Shown here one piece after another: positions 23,404-32,070 of a stretch of DNA of 32,714 bases. The notes beneath the pieces are model-generated. The model was not told the DNA's origin, ran no database searches, and worked only from the letters and a program-made list of their open reading frames with translations. Both the position numbers and the translations under genes were made by a program. This DNA is from Candidatus Ornithomonoglobus intestinigallinarum (GTDB lineage: Bacteria; Bacillota; Clostridia; UBA1381), in the NCBI GenBank assembly GCA_018715365.1, contig DVLU01000020.1, positions 1-32,714 on the forward strand. Reading direction: 5' to 3'. The number at the start of each line of letters is the position of its first letter. Within the stretch, counting starts at the first letter, position 1.

Positions 23404-23937
23404 ATGTGGCATTTTGTAAAGCATTTTGTGACTGTTACAAGGCACAGGCATACGGTGATACGCCACTGTGCAAAGGCGGGGATCCTTTGGCAGGGGCTGT
23501 TCCACGACCTGTCGAAATATTCGCCGTCGGAGTTTATTCCGGGTGCGCGGTATTATCTCGGCGACAGGAGCCCGACGGAGGCCGAGCGCCGCGCAAACGG
23601 TTATTCGGCGGCGTGGATGCACCATAAGGGGCGAAACAAGCATCATTTTGAATACTGGTCGGATTACAGCCTGAAAACGCGGCGGATAGAGTCGGTGGAA
23701 ATGCCGTTAAAATACGTTAAGGAAATGTTCTGCGACAGAGTGGCGGCCGGCAAAACGTATCTCGGGAAAAACTACACAAACGACAACCCGATAAATTATT
23801 TTCTCGGCGGCCAGGCAAAGAACATAATGCACCCGAAAACGGCGGAGCTTTTACAGGAATGGCTGCTGATGCTTCAGCGCGAGGGCGAGGAAAAGACGTT
23901 TGCCCACATACGCAGCCTGAAGCAGAGCGATATATGA
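23404..23937 (+). CDS. DUF5662 family protein
   Basis: 177 residues rich in histidine and aromatics. It fits the DUF5662 family: HFVKHFVTVTRHRHTVIRHC, then WQGLFHDLSKYSPSEF, WMHHKGRNKHHFEYW and the end NYFLGGQAKNIMHP. The spaced H, HD, H and HH pairs resemble metal ligands of HD-type hydrolases, so a metal-dependent phosphohydrolase-like fold is plausible but unproven. The ATG at 23404 is chosen from AAGGTAG about 10 bases upstream; in-frame TTG (23383) and GTG (23395) are alternatives adding 7 or 3 residues. It precedes cls by 53 bases and may be co-transcribed with it. Function unknown. Confidence 0.82.
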   Translation: MWHFVKHFVTVTRHRHTVIRHCAKAGILWQGLFHDLSKYSPSEFIPGARYYLGDRSPTEAERRANGYSAAWMHHKGRNKHHFEYWSDYSLKTRRIESVEMPLKYVKEMFCDRVAAGKTYLGKNYTNDNPINYFLGGQAKNIMHPKTAELLQEWLLMLQREGEEKTFAHIRSLKQSDI

Positions 23938-23990
23938 TTTATGTATTATTGGAACATAGGGCAGGATAATAAAATCAGGATAATGGAATT

Positions 23991-25532
23991 ATGAAACGGT
24001 TTTTCAGGTTAATTTACTCGAATAAATTTTTTGCGCTTATAATGCTTGCCGTTCAGATATTTGTGCTTGCGGTAGGCTATATGTGGCTTAACGAATATTA
24101 TTTTTACATTCATTCGGCAACGGTAATAGTAAGCCTTGCAATATCGGTTCACGAGGTGAACAAAGCGTCGGAGCCGGCGTTTAAGATTGCATGGATAATG
24201 CTTATAGCGTTTATACCCGTTTTCGGCGCGCTGCTTTATCTTTATCTGCATCTGAGCCCCGTTTCGGCAGAAATGCAGAAGGCGTATGCGGCGCAGCAGA
24301 AAATAACCTCCTCCATAATGGAGCAGGACGATAAGGTTTTTAAAGAGCTGACGGAGCGCCACCTTCAGGCGCCGGGGCTTGCGAGGTATCTGCGCAAAAG
24401 CAGCGGTTCGCCGGTGTATAAAAATACGCGTGTGACGTATTACGAAATAGGCGAGGAAGCGCTTGAGGCGATGAAGGAGGATTTGCGGAGCGCGGAAAGC
24501 TTTATATTTCTTGAATTTTTCATAATAAACAGCAGCGGCACAATATGGCATGAGATACTTGAAATATTAAAGCAAAAGGCAAAAAGCGGCGTTGAGGTAC
24601 GCTTGTCGTACGACGGCATGGGCTGTATGGGCATACTTCCGCGCCGCTATCCCGAAATGCTCGGGGAGTACGGCATAAAATGCAAGGTGTTTGCGCCGAT
24701 AATGCCGCTTTTGTCAACGTATCAGAATAACCGCGACCACAGAAAGATATGCGTAATAGACGGTAAAATCGCCTACAGCGGCGGTATAAACCTTGCCGAC
24801 GAATACGCAAACAGGATAGTCCGCTTCGGGCACTGGAAGGATAACGCGGTGCGCCTTGAGGGCAGCGCCGTTGCGGGGCTGACGGCGCTTTTCCTTGAAA
24901 TATGGAACTGCGACGAGCCTGCCGAAAGCGACGATTATCAGTTTTATATAGATGCGTCGGAGGGCGCGGCATACCGCAGCGCCGAGGGCTTTGTGATACC
25001 GTTCGGCGACTGCCCGCTCGACAGCACCGCCGTCGGCAAGCGTGTTTATCTCGATAATCTGAACAACGCAAAGCATTACGTGCATATAATGACGCCGTAC
25101 CTTGTGCTTGACAGCGAGATGTACGAAACAATGCGCTATGCGGCGCAGCGCGGCGTTGAGGTAATGCTTATTTTGCCGCATATCCCGGACAAGCCGTATG
25201 CGTTCTGGCTTGCGCGGACGTATTACCGCGAGCTGCTTGAGGCCGGCATACGCATATTTGAATATACGCCCGGCTTTGTACATTCGAAAATATCGATCGC
25301 AGACGGCGAGCGCGCCGTTGTGGGAACGATAAACCACGATTACAGAAGCTTGTATCTTCATTACGAATGTGCCGTATATATGCTGGACGTTCCCGAAATA
25401 ACAAAAATGGAAATAGATTTTACGGACACGCTTAAAAAGTGCGAGGAAATAACGCTTGAAAAGTGCCGGAGCTTTCCGCTTTGGCAAAAAGCGTTCGGAA
25501 GGGTGGAAAGGATAATCGCGCCGCTTATTTAG
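23991..25532 (+). CDS. cls: Cardiolipin synthase (phospholipase D family)
   Basis: 513 residues, standard length for bacterial Cls. Two N-terminal membrane segments (FFALIMLAVQIFVLAVGYMW and IAWIMLIAFIPVFGALLYLY) are followed by two PLD catalytic domains with HKD motifs: DHRKICVIDGKIAYSGGINL near residue 246 and VHSKISIADGERAVVGTINH near residue 427. It joins two phosphatidylglycerol molecules to cardiolipin at the membrane. The ribosome site is only a weak AGGA (23978-23981). The gene lies downstream of the DUF5662 gene. Both active-site motifs look intact. Confidence 0.96.
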   Translation: MKRFFRLIYSNKFFALIMLAVQIFVLAVGYMWLNEYYFYIHSATVIVSLAISVHEVNKASEPAFKIAWIMLIAFIPVFGALLYLYLHLSPVSAEMQKAYAAQQKITSSIMEQDDKVFKELTERHLQAPGLARYLRKSSGSPVYKNTRVTYYEIGEEALEAMKEDLRSAESFIFLEFFIINSSGTIWHEILEILKQKAKSGVEVRLSYDGMGCMGILPRRYPEMLGEYGIKCKVFAPIMPLLSTYQNNRDHRKICVIDGKIAYSGGINLADEYANRIVRFGHWKDNAVRLEGSAVAGLTALFLEIWNCDEPAESDDYQFYIDASEGAAYRSAEGFVIPFGDCPLDSTAVGKRVYLDNLNNAKHYVHIMTPYLVLDSEMYETMRYAAQRGVEVMLILPHIPDKPYAFWLARTYYRELLEAGIRIFEYTPGFVHSKISIADGERAVVGTINHDYRSLYLHYECAVYMLDVPEITKMEIDFTDTLKKCEEITLEKCRSFPLWQKAFGRVERIIAPLI

Positions 25533-25663
25533 CCTGTCCGCCGTCATAGACCCGGCATTTGCTTAATATATAATATAAACGGCGGTTCCCGGCGCGTGAG
25601 ATAAAGCTCCGCGTGACGGAAACCGGACGGATATATAATATATCAAGCAGGGGGCGGCGAAGC

Positions 25664-26089
25664 ATGAAAAAAAATCGAACGGGAAATCGAACAGGAAGCC
25701 GAATAGTATCCGCCGCGGCGGCGGTATGCGCCGCGTTCACGGCGGTCATCGTCTTTGCGGGCGAGGCAAACGACGCAAAAATCGCCGCGTTTTTAAAGGG
25801 CTACGGCTGGGAAATAACAGGAGGCTGCATAGAAACCGCCGACGTCATAATCCCGGAGCCGTTTGATCTCGTATACGAAAATTACAACGAGCTGCAAAAG
25901 CAGGCCGGGCTTGACCTTGAACCGTATATGGGCAAATGCGGCGTCCGCTGCACGTATGAGGTTGCAAATTATCCGTATGAAACGGGCGAGCAGGTGCGGG
26001 CAAACGTTATCGTCATAGACGGCGAATGTGTCGGCGGCGATATATGCACCGTTTCACTTGACGGGTTTATACATTCGCTTAAATATTGA
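25664..26089 (+). CDS. DUF4830-domain protein, membrane-anchored or exported
   Basis: 141 residues. A strongly basic start (MKKNRTGNRTGSR) is followed by a hydrophobic segment (IVSAAAAVCAAFTAVIVFAG), so it is exported or membrane-tethered. The rest matches the DUF4830 pattern found in Clostridia: FLKGYGWEI, then VIIPEPFDLVYENYNELQKQ, AGLDLEPYMGKCGVRCTYEV and RANVIVIDGECVGGDICTV. Two cysteines in KCGVRC may form a disulfide outside the cell. The ATG at 25664 is chosen over upstream GTG codons because GGGGGCGG precedes it by about 8 bases. Function unknown. It is a single gene before the promoter of the VanZ-like gene. Confidence 0.82.
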   Translation: MKKNRTGNRTGSRIVSAAAAVCAAFTAVIVFAGEANDAKIAAFLKGYGWEITGGCIETADVIIPEPFDLVYENYNELQKQAGLDLEPYMGKCGVRCTYEVANYPYETGEQVRANVIVIDGECVGGDICTVSLDGFIHSLKY

Positions 26090-26113
26090 ATTTTGAAATT
26101 TTTATCAAAACAA

Positions 26114-26142
26114 TTGATTTTTTGCTTTATTTGATGTATAAT
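26114..26142 (+). promoter_or_regulatory. Promoter of the vanZ-like / cpsB-like pair
   Basis: TTGATT (26114-26119), a 17-base spacer and TATAAT (26137-26142). A CGCCTT/AAGGCG hairpin (26152-26168) lies at the start of the transcript. Confidence 0.85.
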
Positions 26143-26196
26143 AAATGAGAACGCCTTAAAAAAAGGCGATATGCACGTAGGAGGATATTAAAAAGC

Positions 26197-26700
26197 ATGA
26201 AGGCAGCCCGATATATTCCCGTTCTCACAACGGCGGCAATGATGGTTTTGATATTTATGCTGTCGTCGCAGACGAGCGAAAGCTCCGCAAGCCTGAGCAC
26301 GGGAGTAACGCAGCGCATAGTCGATCTTGTCGCGTCCGTTGCAAATATACCGAGCTCCGAAAAACCGTCAATGGTGCTTGCGCTTCACCATATAGTGCGC
26401 AAGGCGGCGCATTTTACGCTGTATGCCCTGCTGGGTCTGAGCGCAAACGCGATGTTTACGTCGCTGTGCCCGAAATCGGGACGGTTAAAGCGAGTGCTGT
26501 ATACGGCGGTGTTCTGCTGCCTGTCCGCCGCGTTGGACGAGCTGCATCAGAAATTCGTAAGCGGCAGGGGCCCGCAGGTAACGGATGTTATGATAGACAC
26601 GGCGGGCGCGCTTTGCGGCTGCGCGGTGTTTGCCGTGCTGACCGCCGCGGCAAAGCGGACAGTGCGCCGGCGCGCGCAAAAACGTAAAAGGGGGAATTAA
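26197..26700 (+). CDS. VanZ-like membrane protein
   Basis: 167 residues with four hydrophobic segments. The VanZ signature is present: FMLSSQTSESS after the first segment, HHIVRKAAHFTLYALLGLSA in the second, and DELHQKFVSGRGPQVTDVM before the last. VanZ-type proteins are small membrane proteins tied to the cell envelope; the original one gives low-level teicoplanin resistance, but most homologues have no proven role, and resistance should not be assumed here. The C-terminus is very basic (RTVRRRAQKRKRGN). GGAGG lies about 10 bases before ATG. The CpsB-like gene starts one base after its stop, so the two are co-transcribed. Confidence 0.9.
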   Translation: MKAARYIPVLTTAAMMVLIFMLSSQTSESSASLSTGVTQRIVDLVASVANIPSSEKPSMVLALHHIVRKAAHFTLYALLGLSANAMFTSLCPKSGRLKRVLYTAVFCCLSAALDELHQKFVSGRGPQVTDVMIDTAGALCGCAVFAVLTAAAKRTVRRRAQKRKRGN

Positions 26701-26701
26701 C

Positions 26702-27472
26702 GTGATAGATTTTCATTCGCATATAATACCGGGGATAGACGACGGCTCGGAAAGCGTTGAAATGTCGCTTGAAATGCTGCGGCTCAGCGCACAGCACGGC
26801 GTAACCGACGTCCTTGCAACGCCACACTGCTATCCGCGCTATCCCGAAAGCATAGACCACCTTATCGAACGGCGCGCACGCGGCATGGACAAGCTGTCGC
26901 AGGCCGTTGCCGAATCGGATATGAGTTTGCCGAAGCTCCATCTCGGCTGCGAGGTGAATATGTATACCGATATAGCGGAATTTGACAATATATCAAAGCT
27001 TTGCATAGAAAATACCGATTACATAATGATAGAAATGCCGTATGACCCGTGGAAGGAATGGATGATAGACGCCGTCTATAAGCTGACGGTGAGGGGGCTG
27101 AAGCCGGTTATGGCGCATATAGACAGGTTTTTGATGCAGGATAAAGCCATGCTTTCGTCGCTTTACGAGCTTGACGTCATATACCAGGTGAACGCGGAGC
27201 TTTTTACGGAGCGCCGCATGGCAAAATTTGCGGACAAGCTCCTTTCGGAGGGACACGCCCACGTTTTGGGCACCGATATGCACAATCTGTCCGCACGCCG
27301 CCCCAATATGGGCGATGCGTATGAAATTATCCTGAAGCGCTACGGCGAGGAATGTGTGGAATTTTTTACAAAAAACGCGTCAAGGCTGCTTAACAACGAG
27401 CCCGTTGCTTCGCTTTATTTTGAATTGCCGGAGAAAACGTCGTTTTTCGGAAGGTTCAGAAAAAATAAATAA
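26702..27472 (+). CDS. cpsB: CpsB/YwqE-type PHP-domain tyrosine phosphatase
   Basis: 256 residues with a complete PHP metal site: DFHSHIIPGIDDGSES at the start, TDVLATPHCYPRYP, GCEVNMYTDI, KPVMAHIDRF and VLGTDMHN. This matches CpsB/CapC/YwqE manganese-dependent phosphatases, which dephosphorylate the tyrosine-rich tail of the bacterial kinase that controls capsule or exopolysaccharide polymerisation. The kinase/adaptor genes (CpsC/CpsD) that normally sit beside it are not in this window. GTG at 26702 is the only sensible start; GGGGG lies about 8 bases upstream, within the end of the vanZ-like gene. Specificity for a tyrosine kinase is inferred from the family. Confidence 0.92.
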   Translation: MIDFHSHIIPGIDDGSESVEMSLEMLRLSAQHGVTDVLATPHCYPRYPESIDHLIERRARGMDKLSQAVAESDMSLPKLHLGCEVNMYTDIAEFDNISKLCIENTDYIMIEMPYDPWKEWMIDAVYKLTVRGLKPVMAHIDRFLMQDKAMLSSLYELDVIYQVNAELFTERRMAKFADKLLSEGHAHVLGTDMHNLSARRPNMGDAYEIILKRYGEECVEFFTKNASRLLNNEPVASLYFELPEKTSFFGRFRKNK

Positions 27473-27502
27473 AAAGAAATGTAAAATAAATTTATATAAC
27501 TA

Positions 27503-27531
27503 TTGACATTAAGTTGTTTTTAGTATATAAT
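27503..27531 (+). promoter_or_regulatory. Consensus promoter of the SLH protein gene
   Basis: TTGACA (27503-27508), a 17-base spacer and TATAAT (27526-27531), a perfect sigma-A type consensus in an AT-rich region. It suggests strong expression, as expected for a surface-layer protein. Confidence 0.93.
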
Positions 27532-27579
27532 TAGAGTAATTAGGAACACGGTTATCAATAAACAAAGGAGTTGAATTTT

Positions 27580-29430
27580 ATGAAGAAAAAATTAGCCGCT
27601 CTTATATCTGCGGCGGCAGTGGCAATGTCGGCAGTTCCTATGCTTACGCCCGCATATGCGGTTGAGCAGAACTTTTACGATGTTCTTATGGGCTATGCCG
27701 ATAAGCTCATAGATGACAGTTCGCCGTTTGAAATAGACGACGCAACAAAGGTTATCACAAACAAGGAGCCCGTGGAAGTTACGGTTGACATGAAGGCAAG
27801 AAAAAGCGGCGCAAGCGATTGGAAGGATAAGGTTGAGAACAACACCTATTCCGCAGGCACAAGATTAAGCTCCGTTATGAAGTTTGATTATCGGGCAACG
27901 CTTGATATGTCAAAGGTTCTTGAGCAGTACAACACGGTAACAAATCTTGCCGGATGGGCAATAGAGCTTGCGGCAATGGATTACGAAAAGGAGCTTACAG
28001 AGGCAGGCACTCTTGATGCGGACGCTATAGCCGCGGAGGTTGAAGCGTATAAAGCCGCGCGCAAGGCCGAGCTTGAAGCAAGCTACGTTAAAGATGCAAA
28101 ATTTGTTATCACGGTAGAAAATCCCGACGGACTGAGCTTCCCCGAAGGCATTGAGGAAGATACGGACATGACCGGCTTCACGGCGCGTCTCGGCGACAAC
28201 GGCGAGGAGATAACGCCGAATGACGAAGGCAAGCTTATAATTGCCGGCGACGAAGAAGACGCCGAAAGAGGCAATCTTATCTACATAGAAGCAGAGCCCA
28301 GAGAGGGCGGCAGCAGCGAGCTTACAATAACGATAGGCACCGAAGGCGAAGTTTCGAACAAGGCTCTTGCCGAGGCGCTTAAGTATGACATCATCCTTGA
28401 ATATGATGATATAGAAGCAACCGGTCCTTCAGGCTACAGCAGCAACAGGGAGTATAAGCTTGTCGGTACGGTAACGGGCAACACGCCGATATACATCGAT
28501 ACTCAGAATGAAGAGGATCCCGACGGCGAGCCCGTCGCAACGCAGGTTGCGGATCTGTCATACGAAGGTATACAGGATACAAGCAGCTCGTCGCTTTATG
28601 ACAATGCAGACGAAATATCGGAAACAATAAAGATAACAACAAACAGCAGACCCTCATCGCCCGGCGGCGGTGGCGGCGGAATAGTCGTTCCGAGACCTAC
28701 GCCGACAGTAACGCCCACAACTCCTCCGGAGCTTAACAGAGAGGATCACTACGCATATATCGTAGGTTATCCCGACGGCTCGGTTCAGCCGAACGGTTCG
28801 ATAACGAGAGCTGAGGTTGCAACAATATTCTTCAGACTTCTTACAGATGAATCGCGCGCGGAGGCTTGGTCAACAGAAAACAGCTTCAGCGATGTAAATT
28901 CGTCGGATTGGTACAATAACGCAATATCGACAATGGCAAACGCCGGTGTTGTAAACGGTTACGACGACGGAACGTTCAAGCCGAACGCACCGATAACACG
29001 TGCCGAATTTGCGGCAATAGCCGCAAGGTTTGACACATCGTCATACAGCGGCGCGGATAAGTTTACCGACATAGCGGGTCACTGGGCAGGCTCATACATC
29101 AATAAGGCTGCCGACCTCGGCTGGATAAACGGTTATGACGACGGAACGTTCAAGCCGGATCAGAACATCACGCGTGCCGAAGCTATGACGCTTGTAAACA
29201 ACGTGCTTAACAGACACGTTCAGAGCAGAGATTATATGCTTGACGGTATGGCTGAATGGTTCGATAACACAGAGGATATGTGGTATTACACAGCTGTTCA
29301 GGAGGCTACAAACTCGCATACATATGAGAGACTTGAGGACGGCGTAAACGAGCAGTGGACGGAAATCACGGAAAACCGTGACTGGACGGCGCTCGAAAAT
29401 GAAGCCGCAACGGCAAACAGCGGAAACTGA
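27580..29430 (+). CDS. S-layer homology (SLH) domain surface protein
   Basis: 616 residues. A Sec signal peptide (MKKKLAALISAAAVAMSAVP, cleavage probably after AYA near residue 27) starts it. Residues ~30-360 form an acidic domain of unknown type with no catalytic motif seen. A glycine/proline linker follows (SSPGGGGGGIVVPRPTPTV), then three SLH repeats: YIVGYPDGSVQPNGSITRAE, VVNGYDDGTFKPNAPITRAE and WINGYDDGTFKPDQNITRAE, each with the conserved TRAE that binds pyruvylated cell-wall polysaccharide. About 75 residues follow the last repeat. The ATG at 27580 has AAAGGAG at 27564-27570; an in-frame TTG directly after that site is too close. It is a stand-alone gene with a perfect promoter and terminator, so it could be a major wall-attached protein. 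The order of SLH after the functional domain is common. Confidence 0.95.
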   Translation: MKKKLAALISAAAVAMSAVPMLTPAYAVEQNFYDVLMGYADKLIDDSSPFEIDDATKVITNKEPVEVTVDMKARKSGASDWKDKVENNTYSAGTRLSSVMKFDYRATLDMSKVLEQYNTVTNLAGWAIELAAMDYEKELTEAGTLDADAIAAEVEAYKAARKAELEASYVKDAKFVITVENPDGLSFPEGIEEDTDMTGFTARLGDNGEEITPNDEGKLIIAGDEEDAERGNLIYIEAEPREGGSSELTITIGTEGEVSNKALAEALKYDIILEYDDIEATGPSGYSSNREYKLVGTVTGNTPIYIDTQNEEDPDGEPVATQVADLSYEGIQDTSSSSLYDNADEISETIKITTNSRPSSPGGGGGGIVVPRPTPTVTPTTPPELNREDHYAYIVGYPDGSVQPNGSITRAEVATIFFRLLTDESRAEAWSTENSFSDVNSSDWYNNAISTMANAGVVNGYDDGTFKPNAPITRAEFAAIAARFDTSSYSGADKFTDIAGHWAGSYINKAADLGWINGYDDGTFKPDQNITRAEAMTLVNNVLNRHVQSRDYMLDGMAEWFDNTEDMWYYTAVQEATNSHTYERLEDGVNEQWTEITENRDWTALENEAATANSGN

Positions 29431-29450
29431 TAACCGTAAAAATAAATCCG

Positions 29451-29487
29451 AAAAACAGACGCTCAATATTCGGGCGTCTGTTTTTTT
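29451..29487 (+). terminator. Intrinsic terminator after the SLH gene
   Basis: AAAAACAGACGC (29451-29462) pairs with GCGTCTG plus T's (29474-29485) across an 11-base loop and ends in a run of seven T's. Confidence 0.92.
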
Positions 29488-29530
29488 GAGCGTTTTTGAG
29501 TGTATTTGAACGTTTTGGAAAAAATTTGTC

Positions 29531-29559
29531 TTGAAAAAAACGAACGGATATGTTACAAT
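29531..29559 (+). promoter_or_regulatory. Promoter of the AGCS symporter gene
   Basis: TTGAAA (29531-29536), a 17-base spacer and TACAAT (29554-29559), 36 bases before the start codon. Confidence 0.85.
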
Positions 29560-29595
29560 AATAAATATGACTGCAACGCGGGGAGGAAAAAATAA

Positions 29596-30993
29596 ATGAC
29601 TGTTGAAGAAATAATCGGTGTGATTGACGATGCGGTATGGGGGCCGTATATGCTTGTTTTGCTTGTGGGAACGGGCCTATTTCTTACGATTCGCCTTAAG
29701 TTTTTGCCTTGGCGCAATCTGCCGCACGCATTAAAATCGATATTTGAAAAGCACGAAAGCAAATCCGGCAGGGAAAACAAGGGCGATATATCGCCGTTTC
29801 AGTCGCTTATGACGGCGCTTGCCGCAACGATAGGAACAGGCAACATTGCAGGTGTCGCAACGGCGCTTGTAAGCGGCGGCGCGGGCGCGATAGTATGGAT
29901 GTGGGTCAGCGCGCTGTTCGGGCTTTCGACAAAATATGCCGAAAGCGTGCTTGCCGTTAAATACCGCGAGGTGAACAGCGCGGGCGAAATGGTCGGCGGT
30001 CCGATGTACGCGCTGAAAAACGGGCTTAAAAATAAAACGCTCGGCATGATCCTTGCCGTGGCATTCTGCGTGTTTGCCGTTATGGCGTCGTTCGGCATAG
30101 GGAATATGACGCAGGCAAACTCTATATCAACGGCGCTCGATACGTCGTTTAACATACCGCTTTGGATAACGGGCATCGTTATGGTTGCCGTATGCTTTGC
30201 GGTGCTTCTCGGCGGGATAAAAAGCATCGGACGCGTATGCGGCGTTATTGTGCCGGTCATGGCGATATTTTACATAATCGCCGCCGTTGCCGTTATAATA
30301 ATAAACGGCGCAAATCTTCCGGCAGGGCTTAGGGAAATATTCAGAATGGCGTTTTCCGTAAGAGCCGTTGCCGGCGGCGTCGGCGGAACTATAGTAAAAA
30401 GCATGATGGACGGTATGCGCTACGGCATAGCGCGCGGCGTGTTTTCAAACGAAGCCGGACTTGGTTCGGCGCCCATAGCCGCGGCCGCCGCAAAAACGGA
30501 CAGAGCGTCGCGCCAGGGCTATATCAATATGACGGGAACGTTTTTTGATACGATAATCATATGCACGCTTACAGGCTTGTCAATCGCATCGTCGGGCGTA
30601 CTCGGCACGGTCGGCGCGGACGGCAAGCTTGTTGACGGCATCGACCTTACAATGCTTGCCTTTGAACAAGCGCTCGGCCCCATAGGCAAATACGTAATAT
30701 CGATAGGCATTATACTTTTTGCGTTCTCAACGATCCTCGGCTGGGAATATTACGGCGAACGCTCGCTTGAATTCCTTGTCCGCAAAAGACCGGTAATGTA
30801 CGTGTACAGAGTGATTTTCTGCCTGATAACGTTTGTCGGAGCAACAACAAACCTGAGCATCGCATGGAGCTTTTCGGACATTGCAAACGGGCTTATGGCC
30901 GTGCCGAATCTGCTGTGCCTGCTGATACTCAATAAGGACATTGCAAAGGAATGTTTTGCATATCAGCGCGACGTGATAAAGAAGGACAAATAA
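29596..30993 (+). CDS. Sodium:alanine/glycine symporter (AGCS family)
   Basis: 465 residues with about ten or eleven membrane segments. The AGCS signature is clear: SPFQSLMTALAATIGTGNIA near residue 65, then GGAGAIVWMWVSALFGLSTK with YAESVLAVKYRE, GGPMYALKNGL, and later GIARGVFSNEAGLGSAPIAA. These carry the Na+ and amino-acid site residues of AgcS-type transporters, which import alanine or glycine with sodium. GGGGAGG lies about 10 bases before ATG. The DeoR-type regulator gene follows after 46 bases, with no terminator between, so the two may share a transcript. Exact substrate not determined. Confidence 0.95.
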   Translation: MTVEEIIGVIDDAVWGPYMLVLLVGTGLFLTIRLKFLPWRNLPHALKSIFEKHESKSGRENKGDISPFQSLMTALAATIGTGNIAGVATALVSGGAGAIVWMWVSALFGLSTKYAESVLAVKYREVNSAGEMVGGPMYALKNGLKNKTLGMILAVAFCVFAVMASFGIGNMTQANSISTALDTSFNIPLWITGIVMVAVCFAVLLGGIKSIGRVCGVIVPVMAIFYIIAAVAVIIINGANLPAGLREIFRMAFSVRAVAGGVGGTIVKSMMDGMRYGIARGVFSNEAGLGSAPIAAAAAKTDRASRQGYINMTGTFFDTIIICTLTGLSIASSGVLGTVGADGKLVDGIDLTMLAFEQALGPIGKYVISIGIILFAFSTILGWEYYGERSLEFLVRKRPVMYVYRVIFCLITFVGATTNLSIAWSFSDIANGLMAVPNLLCLLILNKDIAKECFAYQRDVIKKDK

Positions 30994-31039
30994 AATTTAA
31001 GCAAATATAACCAAATATAATCGAAGGGAGCGGAGGCTT

Positions 31040-31804
31040 GTGCTGGCTGTTGAGCGCCGAAGCTGCATAGAGCAGCTTATAAACGAAAACGGGAGCGTGC
31101 TCGTGACCGACCTTGCGCGGCAGTTTGATGTAACCGCCGAAACAATAAGAAATGATTTATACAAGCTTGAAAAGCAGGGAGTGCTGATACGCACCTACGG
31201 CGGCGCAACGCTTGTTGAAAGCAATGCGACGGATATGACGATAACGGAGCGCGACACCGTAAGCTATGCGGAAAAGCAGCGCATAGGAAAGCGCGCGGCG
31301 CAGATGATACGCAGCGGCGAAACGGTCTTTCTCGACGCAAGCACGTCGGCATGGCATCTTGCAAGGAATATCAAGGATAAAAACGGAATAACGGTTATAA
31401 CGAACGCGTCAAAAATAGTTTCGGAGCTTGCCGAATGCGAAGGGATACGCGTTATCTGCACCGGCGGCGAGCTGACGCCGCGAAATGTGTCGTATATCGG
31501 CAGGATAGCGGAAAAAACGATACGCGAAAATTATTTCGCAAACAAATGCTTTTTCTCATGCAAGGGCGTTTCGCTTGCTCACGGGCTGGCGGATAGCAGC
31601 GAAGGCGAAGCCGAAATCAAAAAAGCAATGATAAAAAACAGCGAATCGGTAATTTTCCTCTGCGATCATAATAAGCTCGGACGTCTCGGCGTGCCGCATA
31701 TTGCGGGGCTTGACGCCGTAGACTGCTTTATAACGGACGTGAAGCTGAGCGAGGAATGGAATGAGGAGCTGGAAAGGTATGATGTGAGCTTAATAACCGT
31801 ATAA
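31040..31804 (+). CDS. DeoR-family transcriptional regulator
   Basis: 254 residues. The N-terminal winged helix has LAVERRSCIEQLINENGSVL and DLARQFDVTAETIRNDLYKL with KQGVLIRTYGGATLVES, the family hallmark. The C-terminal DeoRC effector domain has ETVFLDASTSAWHLARNI, the ITVITNASKIV motif, VICTGGEL and FLCDHNKLGRLGV. Such proteins repress sugar or nucleoside catabolic genes and are released by phosphorylated sugars. GTG at 31040 is chosen because GGGAG (31026-31030) lies 9 bases upstream and the resulting start matches the family; a closer GGAGG is also present. No sugar-use genes are seen in this window, so the target may be itself, the AGCS gene, or distant. Confidence 0.94.
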   Translation: MLAVERRSCIEQLINENGSVLVTDLARQFDVTAETIRNDLYKLEKQGVLIRTYGGATLVESNATDMTITERDTVSYAEKQRIGKRAAQMIRSGETVFLDASTSAWHLARNIKDKNGITVITNASKIVSELAECEGIRVICTGGELTPRNVSYIGRIAEKTIRENYFANKCFFSCKGVSLAHGLADSSEGEAEIKKAMIKNSESVIFLCDHNKLGRLGVPHIAGLDAVDCFITDVKLSEEWNEELERYDVSLITV

Positions 31805-31902
31805 AGTGGGTGTAAAAAAATCGCCCGGAGCGTTCGAGGGCAAAAAGCTTGATGTTACTTGCTTTTAACGTGCTCAAAAAATTAAAATATCACCTTAAAT
31901 GA

Positions 31903-31932
31903 AGAAAATCCGCTATTTTGAGCGGATTTTCT
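31903..31932 (+). terminator. Intrinsic terminator after the deoR-type gene
   Basis: AGAAAATCCGCT (31903-31914) pairs perfectly with AGCGGATTTTCT (31921-31932) around the loop ATTTTG. The A-rich and T-rich arms could act on both strands. Confidence 0.85.
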
Positions 31933-31955
31933 GTGTTTATGCCCTTGAACTGCGA

Positions 31956-32070
31956 ACAAAACGCACCACTCGGAGTGAACTTTTCAGCACTTTCGGCAAA
32001 AGCCGAAAGCCGACCTTCGGTCGTCCGTGCCATCTTGCACGGTGCCAACACGCCGTCGGGTGCGTTTTGT
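31956..32070 (-). ncRNA. Multibranched structured element (possible RNA)
   Basis: A perfect 12-bp outer stem (31956-31967 with 32059-32070) encloses four perfect hairpins: CACT/AGTG at 31967-31977 (sharing its first base with the outer stem), CTTTCGGC/GCCGAAAG at 31990-32009, CGACC/GGTCG at 32011-32023 and CCGTGC/GCACGG at 32025-32042. The minus strand is proposed because the flanking 40-nt sequence is shared with the htpG 3' region in that orientation. Whether it is transcribed as a separate RNA, acts in the 3'-UTR or is a mobile DNA element is unknown. Confidence 0.55.
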
